From contig NZ_CP104854.1 in assembly GCF_050916235.1 (NCBI RefSeq), forward strand, positions 124,001 through 188,000: DNA of 64,000 bases, given 5' to 3'. A program made the translations under genes and the position numbers. Positions 51,994-61,123 of the stretch are shown in pieces; the first letter of the stretch is position 1, and every line of letters begins with the position of its first letter. This DNA comes from Maridesulfovibrio sp050916235 (lineage in GTDB: Bacteria > Desulfobacterota > Desulfovibrionia > Desulfovibrionales > Desulfovibrionaceae). Below the pieces are notes generated by a model. That model did not search any database. It had not been told where the DNA came from and saw only the letters and a list, made by a program, of their open reading frames with translations.

Positions 51994-52887
51994 CTACGGA
52001 ACAACGTTAAGACTTTCTTTTTCAGTCTTATTCAATACAACACCCACAATATTACGCCCCTCAAGAAGCCTCAATGCTTTCTGGACATGCTCACGAGACG
52101 TCTTACCGGCTTCAATCACAAAAATTATCCCATCAACATAGCTGGAGAATACCAGAGCATCCGGAGCATGTAAAAGGTCTGGGCAGTCAAATATAACATA
52201 CCGGTCAGGATACCTTGCCTTCATCTCCAGAATCAGTTCCTGCAGCTTTGGTGAACCTAGAATCTCAGTTGATCCTTTAATCGGCTCTCCGGCGGCAAGA
52301 TAAGACAGCTTGCTTATTCCCGGCTTTATAAGCAACTTATGAACCGGAATATTGTGCAAGAGATGATCGGTCAGCCCCTTTTCAGCATCAATTCCGAGGT
52401 ATTTATGAATACTCGGCTTACGCATGTCCGTATCTACCAAAAGCGCAAACTGGTCAACCTCACGGGCAATACTGATAGCAAGGTTAATGGAAGTGATCGT
52501 TTTACCTTCTCCCGGCATGGCGCTGGTAACCATCAGAACATTGTGCCCGTTCTTCTTTGTCCGGTGCAGAATCTGTGTACGCAACAGGTTATAAATATCT
52601 GTGAAGGACGCACTGCTGTGAGAGGTAAGAATTCTGTTTTTTGCCAGTTCGACTTCATCAAGATTAATATCTTCAGAAAAAATCGGCTTGGGCAACTCAC
52701 AGGCCTCCACCATCTCTACAGCGGCAGCAGGTTTACAATCTGTGAATGCAGATTCAGCAACAGGACCTTTTGCACCACCGTTGCCACCGGCATCTGTGTG
52801 GCTGCCGCCACTTCCGTCCAAACATTCAGCTTCATGTATCATTCTGTTTCGTTTGGCTTTTTCAACAGCTTTGAGCAGTTTGCTCAT
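51994..52887 (-). CDS. PEP-CTERM-associated tyrosine autokinase (BY-kinase/CpsD-like)
   Basis: 297 residues. Walker A VTSAMPGEGKTITSINLAIS (about 122-141), Walker A' LLVDTDMRKP, Walker B YVIFDCPDLL. Cytoplasmic partner of the chain-length regulator, as in TIGR03018. The C-terminus (NKTEKESLNVVP) lacks the Tyr-rich tail through which BY-kinases usually autophosphorylate. 22 bases after the chain-length gene. Confidence 0.9.
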   Translation of the reverse strand: MSKLLKAVEKAKRNRMIHEAECLDGSGGSHTDAGGNGGAKGPVAESAFTDCKPAAAVEMVEACELPKPIFSEDINLDEVELAKNRILTSHSSASFTDIYNLLRTQILHRTKKNGHNVLMVTSAMPGEGKTITSINLAISIAREVDQFALLVDTDMRKPSIHKYLGIDAEKGLTDHLLHNIPVHKLLIKPGISKLSYLAAGEPIKGSTEILGSPKLQELILEMKARYPDRYVIFDCPDLLHAPDALVFSSYVDGIIFVIEAGKTSREHVQKALRLLEGRNIVGVVLNKTEKESLNVVP

Positions 52888-52909
52888 GATGACTCCATTA
52901 ATCCCTAAA

Positions 52910-54661
52910 CTAGAAGTTCAAGGCAAGTTTGCGGATAACTTTGACCGCAATAATATCAAGCGGCATGTAGAAAAAGTGTACACCTGACACAACTACAATA
53001 CTGGCGACGGCAATCGATAGGAAGACCGTCCACTTCTTTCTGACAATCCGACGAGCCTCAATCTCAGTCTCCCAGTACGGAACAATTGCCAGCACGGGAT
53101 ATTTGACAATCTCTGAAAGCTCTTCAGGCCTGCGAATTGACCGATCCATGAATTCCAGAAAGACCCCTACACCAATTCCTATACCCATGGATAAAACAAA
53201 GCCCACAAGCACAAGAGCAAGACGGTTGGGGCGAATCGGCTTTTCGGGAACGATAGGAGGATCAATCAGGGTGAACCGTTCTGCCAGTTGGCTCTGCTCC
53301 AGACCTTTTGCTTCACGCGCAGCAAGCAGTCGCGTGTTTATATCCTGATACTTGGCCTGGGCGTTGTCATAGTCACGAAGCAGGATCTTGTATTCCTGCT
53401 CGACCTGAGGAGTATTTACCACCCGCCGCTGGAATTTCTGATACTGGTTGCGGAGCTCGGCGTAAACTCTCTCGGTCTCGGCTATCTCCAGCTCTGTGGA
53501 TGCGATCTGGGTCTCTATCTGGATATAACCGGGGTTATCCGGCAACTCCATGGAAGACTCAAACATACCGTCCTCAAGGGAGACCTCACCAAGGCGCTCG
53601 TTAAGAGAATCGATTTCACGTTTCAACGAAATTACATCAGGATGCTTTTCTGAATATTTCTTCAGCAGGGTTTCGTATTCCTGCTCCTTCTTTTTCAGTT
53701 CACGCTTTACAAGATCGTAGCTCTGCGCTGCATCAACTTCCAGTTCCAGCGCATCCACCTGACGTTTCATGGCGAGGACGGCCGGATGCCTGTCGGAATA
53801 TTTAGAAGTCAGTGCAATGTATTCCCTGCGCAGTTTCTCCAGATCCTCCTTGGCAGTGGAAAACCGGGTCCCGTCGTTGGAAACAATTTTCAAATGAGGA
53901 TCTATGCTGGCCCTCTGGCCTTCCAGATACACCTTCCGGTTTTTAAGAGATGCAACCTGCTCCTGAACCTTGTCCATTTCACGCTGAAGCCTTTCCATTG
54001 TGTTCATGTTATGGACAAGAAGCTCCGGCAGTTCATTGACATGATTTTCCTTGAAGCCGGCTATCTGCGACTCCAGTTCCAGAATTTCGGAACGAAGTTC
54101 TGCCAGCTGCAACTCAAGAAATTCAAATGTGGATGCGGCCTTTTCCTCACGCTCCTTGAGGTTCTCCTTCAGGTAAAGTGAGGTAAGAACGTTGGCCACC
54201 TGCGCTACCTTCTGGGGAGTTCTACCCTCATAGGACAGGGTAAATGCAACCGTGGCACTGGCCGGGCGTCCTGAATACTGGTTGGTAACTTCGGCAGTAA
54301 TCGGCTCAAGTTTGATGTCCTCACGCATCTTGGTGATGATCTCTTCAGTGGTATATTTACCGATCAAATCAGGATAAAGATCAAATTCTTTAATGATATT
54401 TAGTAAGTTACCATGACTGAGTACGATCTGTGAAATGGATTGGAGACGTTCCTCAACAAACCCTGTAACAGTTGTCTGGACAAGATCCTGAGGGATATCC
54501 TGATCCTCAATAAGAATTGTAGCGGTCGATTTGTACACAGGCGCAAGAACGAAAGCCAGAATAACGACCATGGAAAAGATTATCCCGGCCGGCAGAATAA
54601 ACTGATACTTCCTGCGCCTAAGCACATCAATGTAATATGCGATATCCGAACTCTGTTGCAT
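52910..54661 (-). CDS. Polysaccharide chain-length regulator (Wzz-type, XrtA-associated)
   Basis: 583 residues. Wzz domain: N-terminal membrane helix (about 17-38, FILPAGIIFSMVVILAFVLA), long periplasmic coiled coil (about 170-430) and second helix near 490, preceded by the Pro-rich segment PPIVPEKPIRPNRL. A third helix pair near the C-terminus is extra. Resembles TIGR03007. Controls polymer length with the tyrosine kinase next to it. Confidence 0.9.
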   Translation of the reverse strand: MQQSSDIAYYIDVLRRRKYQFILPAGIIFSMVVILAFVLAPVYKSTATILIEDQDIPQDLVQTTVTGFVEERLQSISQIVLSHGNLLNIIKEFDLYPDLIGKYTTEEIITKMREDIKLEPITAEVTNQYSGRPASATVAFTLSYEGRTPQKVAQVANVLTSLYLKENLKEREEKAASTFEFLELQLAELRSEILELESQIAGFKENHVNELPELLVHNMNTMERLQREMDKVQEQVASLKNRKVYLEGQRASIDPHLKIVSNDGTRFSTAKEDLEKLRREYIALTSKYSDRHPAVLAMKRQVDALELEVDAAQSYDLVKRELKKKEQEYETLLKKYSEKHPDVISLKREIDSLNERLGEVSLEDGMFESSMELPDNPGYIQIETQIASTELEIAETERVYAELRNQYQKFQRRVVNTPQVEQEYKILLRDYDNAQAKYQDINTRLLAAREAKGLEQSQLAERFTLIDPPIVPEKPIRPNRLALVLVGFVLSMGIGIGVGVFLEFMDRSIRRPEELSEIVKYPVLAIVPYWETEIEARRIVRKKWTVFLSIAVASIVVVSGVHFFYMPLDIIAVKVIRKLALNF

Positions 54662-54675
54662 CTAGCCGTGACCCC

Positions 54676-56436
54676 TTACTTTATCTCGGTTGGAAAGGAA
54701 TAAGTCAGTCCCATCCAAGTTTTTACTCTTTCGTTTACAGTTCCCGACAATTCATTGCGTCCCCAGTTATAACTGAATCCGACCATCCATTTCCAATCCT
54801 TTTCAAACTCCCAACGCATAATATGCTGGGTAAAAATCCCGGATGCCTTATGTTTTTGACCACCATTCTTACCGTCGGTTTCATTCAACCACCATGTATT
54901 AATCGTGTCGTATTTGAGAAATTCGGTGAAGTCGTAACGTGCGTACAGTTCAACCTGATCCATAACCTCGTTCTCCCCGTAACGCCCAGGACGAACAACA
55001 CGTTCCACAGCAGGAACAATCGAATATTTTAGCTGCCTGTACCCGACTTCAGCACGGACCTGATACAAAAAATCCTCAGAATCACCGCTCATTGCATCAT
55101 TGGAATAGTTGGAATAGGTCATCCCCGGTCCACCTTTGACGGACATCTTCCAGCCTGGCGAAAAATTATGATCTATACCGACCACACCCTGAAAGGAAAC
55201 CTGATCACTATTGAGCTCATCAAGCTCCCGGCTGAAATGTGTAAACGTGAACATCTGACCAGCAAAAACACTGGTAACCTCGTTGGGAAGCAGATGCCCC
55301 CAGATCACACTTAAAACGTTGGTCATGTAATCAGAATCAGCAGCACGCTCGTAATCGGTCTTATCCATATAATTGGATACCCTGATATTATCACGCTCTG
55401 AGATTCTCCAGTTTACTTCAGGAGTTGCTGAAGTCTTGAGTACAATAGTAGGATCAAGCTCCACGCCACCGGCTTCATAGGTGTTCTGGTCTAGGTTGTG
55501 GTAGCGTTTATGCTCAAGGGAAAGCCCACCCTCAACCTTGGGGGTGAACTTGAATTTTCCGGCAATGTTCACATTGTAATCGTAACGGTCGAATTTGCTG
55601 TTTTCCAAGTAGTCCCTGTAAATGAAATCACCGTTAATCTTGAGATTTGCTTCCTCGCCGATCACATCGACATTCAAAGAAGGGGTGATCTCGGTAATAA
55701 AGTCAGCAATATCGGTATAGTCTATATTAGAATCATACATTTCCCGGATATTGATAGAAGGGATCGCCCGGACAAAGGTTCCGGACAGACCGAGAAATCT
55801 TTTTGGGGTGGTAAAAAAAAGACCGTTTTCTGAGGATTTCCAGCGTCGTTCTTCGGCGTTATCTGAGGGGACAAGAGATACTGACGGATCGGTATACCTG
55901 TCCTCGTTATCTACACTGCGACTGCTGACCATAACTGGCTCTTTTTTCGCAGTAATTTTACTGGTGGAACCCGAAGCATCGGCATAGACAGCTGCACCGG
56001 TGACAGGAGTAGAAGCACCGGTTCCATAAGAAACAGATCCGGGCTCTACAGATCCGGGCTCTACAGGACCGGGCTCTACAGGACCGGGCTCTGCTGGAAC
56101 ACTGTCGCTCAGGCACACCACTATGGCACCAGCTTCTGTACGCTGAACACCTGAATCGGTCTGAATGGAAAAATCGACTGTCTCAACCGGATCAGGGTCA
56201 ATTCTCCGTACGACTCGCCCCTCTCCGGAGATAGATTCAGATCTGAGAACAACTCCCGAAACAGACCTTCTGGTATCTGCTGCGGCAGAAGAACTTTCGA
56301 CAGAAACAGCTACAGGCTGGACTACAGGCATGAAAATGCGCCAGGGAGCTTTATCCCCCGCAACAACGCCACATACAGGCACCGCCAATGCAGTGCACAA
56401 AAGTATGCAGAGTAACCTGTAAAACGACCTGGACAT
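54676..56436 (-). CDS. PEP-CTERM-associated outer-membrane beta-barrel protein
   Basis: 586 residues. Signal peptide (LCILLCTALAVPVCGVVAGD), a low-complexity Ser/Pro region (about 60-200) containing the VEPG repeat, then a barrel-like C-terminal half with alternating aromatic strands (SIVPAVERVVRPGRYGENEV, WKWMVGFSYNWGRNELSG) ending SFPTEIK. Matches the TIGR03016 type found in these loci. Probably forms or assists the outer-membrane exit for the polymer. Confidence 0.82.
   Translation of the reverse strand: MSRSFYRLLCILLCTALAVPVCGVVAGDKAPWRIFMPVVQPVAVSVESSSAAADTRRSVSGVVLRSESISGEGRVVRRIDPDPVETVDFSIQTDSGVQRTEAGAIVVCLSDSVPAEPGPVEPGPVEPGSVEPGSVSYGTGASTPVTGAAVYADASGSTSKITAKKEPVMVSSRSVDNEDRYTDPSVSLVPSDNAEERRWKSSENGLFFTTPKRFLGLSGTFVRAIPSINIREMYDSNIDYTDIADFITEITPSLNVDVIGEEANLKINGDFIYRDYLENSKFDRYDYNVNIAGKFKFTPKVEGGLSLEHKRYHNLDQNTYEAGGVELDPTIVLKTSATPEVNWRISERDNIRVSNYMDKTDYERAADSDYMTNVLSVIWGHLLPNEVTSVFAGQMFTFTHFSRELDELNSDQVSFQGVVGIDHNFSPGWKMSVKGGPGMTYSNYSNDAMSGDSEDFLYQVRAEVGYRQLKYSIVPAVERVVRPGRYGENEVMDQVELYARYDFTEFLKYDTINTWWLNETDGKNGGQKHKASGIFTQHIMRWEFEKDWKWMVGFSYNWGRNELSGTVNERVKTWMGLTYSFPTEIK
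56036..56095. repeat. Four tandem 15-base repeats coding VEPG(S/P)
   Basis: Units of 15 bases at 56036, 56051, 56066 and 56081 (GATCCGGGCTCTACA or GGACCGGGCTCTACA, last unit changed) encode (V/A)EPG plus Ser or Pro in the linker of the outer-membrane protein. In-frame repeat number can change by slippage. Confidence 0.85.
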
Positions 56437-56479
56437 CCGACTCCCCTGTCAAAATCAGTAAAAGCAGCGACATACGCTA

Positions 56480-57055
56480 CTACGGAACGACTACGGTATC
56501 ACCCGGCATCAGCAGGATGTTTTGTTCAAGCTTATCTCCGCTTGCGAACTCATCGTAATCGAACTCAAAAACCTTCTGCTTGCCGTCAGGAAAACGGCGG
56601 ACAACAACAATATTCCCGGAATCGGCAAAGTTGCTAAGTCCACCGGCCACGGCCAGAGCCTGAACCACTGTCATCTCCTGTCCCATGACTATCATCTTCG
56701 GACTTTGAACCTTGCCCATAACATAGATCTTCGGATTCTCGACTTTGCGCAGAATGACCGTCACAGCTGCATCCGGAACGTACTCCACAATACGCTTCCT
56801 GACTTCTTCTCTGAGCTGATCTATAGTCAGGCCTCCGGCCTTCAAGTCTCCTACAAGAGGAAAAGACACCCCGCCGTCAGGGCGTACTACAACTTCACGG
56901 GCCAGTTCTTCATCGCCCCACACAGAAATTTCTACAACATCCTCAGGCCCCAGTTTATAACCGCCTTTGTCAGTAATCTGTGCGAAAGCTCCGGATGAAG
57001 CAACAGCAAAAAACATGCAAACAAACAAAAAAACTTTTAATTTCAAAGAGTTCAT
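56480..57055 (-). CDS. Polysaccharide export protein (Wza-like, SLBB)
   Basis: 191 residues from ATG 57055 (AAGGAGTGTTTTT upstream). Signal peptide (KVFLFVCMFFAVASSGAFAQ), polysaccharide-export domain (GPEDVVEISVWGDEELAREV) and one SLBB domain (KVENPKIYVMGKVQSPKMIV), ending LMPGDTVVVP. No lipobox Cys near the cleavage site. Periplasmic/outer-membrane exporter of the TIGR03027 type. Confidence 0.9.
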   Translation of the reverse strand: MNSLKLKVFLFVCMFFAVASSGAFAQITDKGGYKLGPEDVVEISVWGDEELAREVVVRPDGGVSFPLVGDLKAGGLTIDQLREEVRKRIVEYVPDAAVTVILRKVENPKIYVMGKVQSPKMIVMGQEMTVVQALAVAGGLSNFADSGNIVVVRRFPDGKQKVFEFDYDEFASGDKLEQNILLMPGDTVVVP

Positions 57056-57182
57056 AAAAACACTCCTTAAATATAAACAGGTCAGGGGAACAGTATGCGG
57101 CAAGCAACTGCAACTTTTTTACCTAACTATTTCAAAAAATTGGCACCGCTCACGTGGCTTAAGTCTTAAACAACCTTCGCCA

Positions 57183-58574
57183 TCACTGACGCCAGGCGAA
57201 TTTAAATACCGTCTTAAAAACAATCTCAAGATCAAGAAATACAGACCACCTCTGCAAGTACATAATATCAAATGAAATTCTTTTAACCATTTCATCCTCG
57301 GTACGCACTTCACCTTTATAACCATTAATCTGGGCAAGTCCGGTTATTCCGGGCTTTGAAATGTGACGGAGCATATAACCGGGGACAAGCGTCCTGTACT
57401 CCTCGTTCATTTTCACAGCATGAGGACGCGGTCCCACAATGGACATGCTCCCAAGAATAACATTTATGAACTGGGGAAGTTCATCAAGACTGTTCTTGCG
57501 CAGGAAATGGCCAAAACGAGTTATCCGCGGATCGCTCTTTGTAGCCGGCACAAACTCGTACCCATCCTCAAGAACTTTCATGGTTCTGAACTTGTATATC
57601 TGGAACGGTTCCCCACCGAGACCATAGCGCCACTGCTTGAAAAACACCGGACCTTTCGATGTCAACTTTATAAACAGAGCAATCACCAGCATCACAGGGG
57701 AAATCAAAGTCAAAATCAACAAACCGAGAACAAGGTCCTCCGTACGCTTGATGACACCATTTATCCCTTCAAAAGGGGAAGAACGCAGAGCAATAGCCGT
57801 CTGCCCGGCAACTTGGGCAACATCCCCACCCATAAGCTTGGTAAAAATAGATATATCCGGGAAAAAATAAATCTGGGCTGTAGAATCCTCAAGGTCCCGC
57901 AGAAGCCCTTCAAGCAGTGCTTCCTCTCGCATTGGGAGAGCAATATACACGAGCTGTATGTTCTTTTTGCGAACATACGCAGGCAACTCACTGATATTTC
58001 CAAGACATGGGTCCGAACTTTCACAGGAAGTATCTTTACGATCGAAAAAGCCCTCCACCTTCACCCCGGCCCAGGGATTCTCTTCGATCCAGTCAGCAAG
58101 AGCAGCACCCAGTTTTCCAGTTCCGGCGATTACTGCCTTCTTATTCATACTTGTTTCGAAAAAACTGTTGAAATAGAATTTCCTGAGAAAGACTCTTTCA
58201 ACACACATCAGGGCAGGCCAGATAAAGATCCACAAAAGGACAACGCGTCTGGAATAAATGCTGGAAACCTTGAATACATATCCAAGAATCAAAAGACTTC
58301 CGAACACAACCAGAACCGCAGCAACTATTCTGTTACATTCTGATACGATATCCGCCCCAGCCCAATTCTTATAAACTCCGGCGACATGAAAACAAAACAA
58401 GGTGAGAAATGCAATTGCTCCGGCAAGCATACTTATTCTGTAGCCGCTGGAATAAAATGATGCAGGAGAAAACAGGGAATACAGGACAAGTAATGTTCCT
58501 ATGCCAAACACAGCATCCATTACTTTATGAAAAGTACCCAACTTTCCTGCCGGAATTCTCAAATTCCTGGACAT
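57183..58574 (-). CDS. Undecaprenyl-phosphate sugar phosphotransferase (initiating, WcaJ/EpsB-type)
   Basis: 463 residues from ATG 58574 (CTGGAGGGGGT upstream). Four or five N-terminal membrane helices, a Rossmann-like middle (AVIAGTGKLGAALADWIEEN), then the C-terminal bacterial sugar-transferase domain: KRTEDLVLGLLILTLISP, FQIYKFRTMKV, SLDELPQFINVILGSMSIVG and SKPGITGLAQINGYKGE. Transfers the first sugar-phosphate to the lipid carrier at the inner membrane. Confidence 0.92.
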   Translation of the reverse strand: MSRNLRIPAGKLGTFHKVMDAVFGIGTLLVLYSLFSPASFYSSGYRISMLAGAIAFLTLFCFHVAGVYKNWAGADIVSECNRIVAAVLVVFGSLLILGYVFKVSSIYSRRVVLLWIFIWPALMCVERVFLRKFYFNSFFETSMNKKAVIAGTGKLGAALADWIEENPWAGVKVEGFFDRKDTSCESSDPCLGNISELPAYVRKKNIQLVYIALPMREEALLEGLLRDLEDSTAQIYFFPDISIFTKLMGGDVAQVAGQTAIALRSSPFEGINGVIKRTEDLVLGLLILTLISPVMLVIALFIKLTSKGPVFFKQWRYGLGGEPFQIYKFRTMKVLEDGYEFVPATKSDPRITRFGHFLRKNSLDELPQFINVILGSMSIVGPRPHAVKMNEEYRTLVPGYMLRHISKPGITGLAQINGYKGEVRTEDEMVKRISFDIMYLQRWSVFLDLEIVFKTVFKFAWRQ

Positions 58575-58655
58575 ACCCCCTCCAGACAAATTTACTACAG
58601 ACAAGCGATGAATTATTACAGCAAATTGTCAACTTAGCCAGACCATTCTTGGCCC

Positions 58656-58680
58656 AAAAAAAGGGCTGCAGAGGCAGCCC
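58656..58680 (-). terminator. Terminator after prsT
   Basis: GGGCTGC (58663-58669) pairs with GCAGCCC (58674-58680), followed on the minus strand by seven T residues. It separates the prsT unit from the sugar-transferase unit, so the exopolysaccharide cluster has at least two transcripts. Confidence 0.85.
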
Positions 58681-58714
58681 TTCTTACTGAAGCACAGTTT
58701 CTTTTCAAAATTAA

Positions 58715-61090
58715 TTATATTCTTTCAAGCAAATTAAGCGCATCCTTTTTCTCAGGGAAATCGTCCTTTGATTTTAGGAGCTTATTGAGAATATTCTTGG
58801 CTTCCATTTTCTTGTCATCGCGGAAGTAAACCAGAGCCTTGTGATATTGAGCCGCAGAAAACTCCGGAGAAACCTGCAGGGCTGAATTCAACACATGCAG
58901 GGCCTGCTCATACTCTCCGTTAAGGAAAAGCACGTAGCCGAGTGTATCCAACGCCTCTGGACTCTGGCTGCTTGCAGCAACTCGTGCAAGTTTAAGAGCC
59001 TCTTTCATGTCATCCCCTCTGTCGGAGAATTTGGTGGCAAGGAGATAGGCAAGATTGTTGGCTGCGAGCTGGAAGCCCGGCCACTTCTCAAGAAGCTCCG
59101 AGTATGCCTTACGTGCATTGCTGAAGTCTCCCTTTTGCTCGTACAGAAGTCCAAGGATAAACAGAGGGCCGGGATTATCAGGTTCCTCTTTTACATTGGC
59201 GGTGAATTTGGCGATACCGTCCTTGATCCTGTTGTTGGACACATAAAGATCGCCTACACGCATGTAGGGAAGCATCCACTGCGGAGCAAGAGATATGGCC
59301 TTTGCATAACTTTCCTCCGCCTCAGTGAAATTATCCCTTTTGGCCTGAATACGACCCATCAGCTCATAGATTCTTGCGTTATCGGGAAACTCCTTCAGAA
59401 GCTTCTGACAAAAATTGACCGCGGCAGTAAACTTGTTCTGTTCAAGCATCACACCGACCTTTCCCTGAATTGCAACGAGGGAATCGGGAGCAATCCTAAG
59501 AACTTCAGTGTAATATTTTTCGGCTTCAGCATTTCTGTCTTCGGAACGGGACAGATCAGCAAGCTTGAGCAGGCCAATGGGGGACTCCGGAAAATCCTTG
59601 GCTATTTCGGCGAAAGTATGCACGGCAAGGTTTACATCCCCTTTGATTGCATACACATCACCGATAGCGGCCATAATGTTGATATCATCCGGACGCTTCT
59701 CGCGCAGACGCTGCAGTTCAAGAAGAGCCTGATGCCAATCCTTGCGGTCAAGATAAGTATTGATAAGAGCCTCACGAGCCGGACCGTAGCCCGGATCAAT
59801 CGCAATGGCCTCCTTCAGGTTCTCAATGGCAATGCTGGTTTCATCATTTGCCTGATGTGCTTTGGCAAGCAGTACATATGCGGGTGCACTTGTCGGGTTA
59901 TCCCTGACAACCTGACGGAATTCAGCAACGGCTTTCTGGCCTTTGCCTTCAAGCAGATAAATCTGACCGCGCAGATAGTGCGCTTCGGAATCCTTGGGGT
60001 TACGCTCGATAACTTCATCCAGCTGTTCCAGAGCCTTCAATGATTCATTCATATCAAGGTACAGGGTGGCGAGCTGCTTTCTATAGTAAACATTGTCAGC
60101 GCTCTCAGAATCAATGGCGATACCATCCAGCAGGATTTTAACCGCCTCCTCCTGACGTCCCTGGGACACAAACAATGCGGAAAGAGCCGAACGAACCTGC
60201 AGGGAAGCCTTATTTGCAGTCAGGCCGTCCTGCAGCACCTTCTCAGCCAGATCATACTTCTTTTCACTGGAGAGCATTCTGGAATAAAGAACCCGGTATT
60301 CATCTTTATCAGGAAAACGTTTTACCAGATCCGCAAGCAAAGACTCAGCACGGGTCTTGTCTCCTACAACTGAAAAATATTCAGCTGCGAAAATTACGAA
60401 ACGGGGTTCACCGCCTCCGACCTCAAGCAGTTTCTCTACATAAGGACGCGCTTTTTCAATTGCATCGGTCTGCCTGTATAAAGCAGACAGCTTCATCAGC
60501 ATGCCCGTGTCTGAAGGAATATGGGAAACTCCGTCAAGCAGTGCCTGTTCAGCCTCCTGCATTTTCTTCTGCCGAACATAAACGCTGCTGAGTGACATAT
60601 AAACATCAGGATTTCCTGGATCATCATTCCGGGCAATTGCAAGCATCTTCTCCGATTCTGCATACTTCTTGTTCTCTGCAAGAACAGAAGCAAGGACCAG
60701 TCGGGCCTCGATATTTTTCGAATCTTCGTTAAGGGCCTTGCGAGCCATGTCCCCGGCATTGTCAAACTCTCCTGCCAGCAGATAGAGCTTGCTCAGCTCA
60801 ACCTTAGCCTCAGTGAGCTTGGGGTCATAATCAGATGCATAACGGAAGTTGACAAACGCTGTCTGAAAATTTCCTTCCTCAAGTGCAAGTTTGCCGAAAA
60901 GAAGACGGCACTCTGCACATTCAGGATCAATGGACAATGCATTCTTCAATTCAAGGCGGGATTCGGTATATTTCTTCTGTTTATAGTATTCTACAGCTTT
61001 ATTATAGAATTCTTCACGTCTCTTTTCACATCCGGAAAACAGACAGGAAACAACAACAATCAGGATTACAGCAAGAGTTGATTTACGCAT
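58715..61090 (-). CDS. prsT: PEP-CTERM system TPR-repeat lipoprotein PrsT
   Basis: 791 residues. Lipoprotein signal with LFSGC (Cys21) followed by continuous TPRs to the C-terminus (AVEYYKQKKYTESRLELKNA, ALSIDPECAECRLLFGKLAL), as in TIGR02917 PrsT. A marker for exosortase/PEP-CTERM exopolysaccharide loci. Probably a periplasmic scaffold. 33 bases after the exosortase gene. Confidence 0.92.
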   Translation of the reverse strand: MRKSTLAVILIVVVSCLFSGCEKRREEFYNKAVEYYKQKKYTESRLELKNALSIDPECAECRLLFGKLALEEGNFQTAFVNFRYASDYDPKLTEAKVELSKLYLLAGEFDNAGDMARKALNEDSKNIEARLVLASVLAENKKYAESEKMLAIARNDDPGNPDVYMSLSSVYVRQKKMQEAEQALLDGVSHIPSDTGMLMKLSALYRQTDAIEKARPYVEKLLEVGGGEPRFVIFAAEYFSVVGDKTRAESLLADLVKRFPDKDEYRVLYSRMLSSEKKYDLAEKVLQDGLTANKASLQVRSALSALFVSQGRQEEAVKILLDGIAIDSESADNVYYRKQLATLYLDMNESLKALEQLDEVIERNPKDSEAHYLRGQIYLLEGKGQKAVAEFRQVVRDNPTSAPAYVLLAKAHQANDETSIAIENLKEAIAIDPGYGPAREALINTYLDRKDWHQALLELQRLREKRPDDINIMAAIGDVYAIKGDVNLAVHTFAEIAKDFPESPIGLLKLADLSRSEDRNAEAEKYYTEVLRIAPDSLVAIQGKVGVMLEQNKFTAAVNFCQKLLKEFPDNARIYELMGRIQAKRDNFTEAEESYAKAISLAPQWMLPYMRVGDLYVSNNRIKDGIAKFTANVKEEPDNPGPLFILGLLYEQKGDFSNARKAYSELLEKWPGFQLAANNLAYLLATKFSDRGDDMKEALKLARVAASSQSPEALDTLGYVLFLNGEYEQALHVLNSALQVSPEFSAAQYHKALVYFRDDKKMEAKNILNKLLKSKDDFPEKKDALNLLERI

Positions 61091-61123
61091 TATGTCCTCA
61101 AAAAAATCCGTACGACAGCATAG

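Noticed and set aside
57363..58343. 326-codon plus-strand frame
   Set aside because: Antisense to the sugar transferase gene with intact motifs.
58895..60043. 382-codon plus-strand frame
   Set aside because: Antisense to the PrsT TPR repeats; repeats create long shadow frames.
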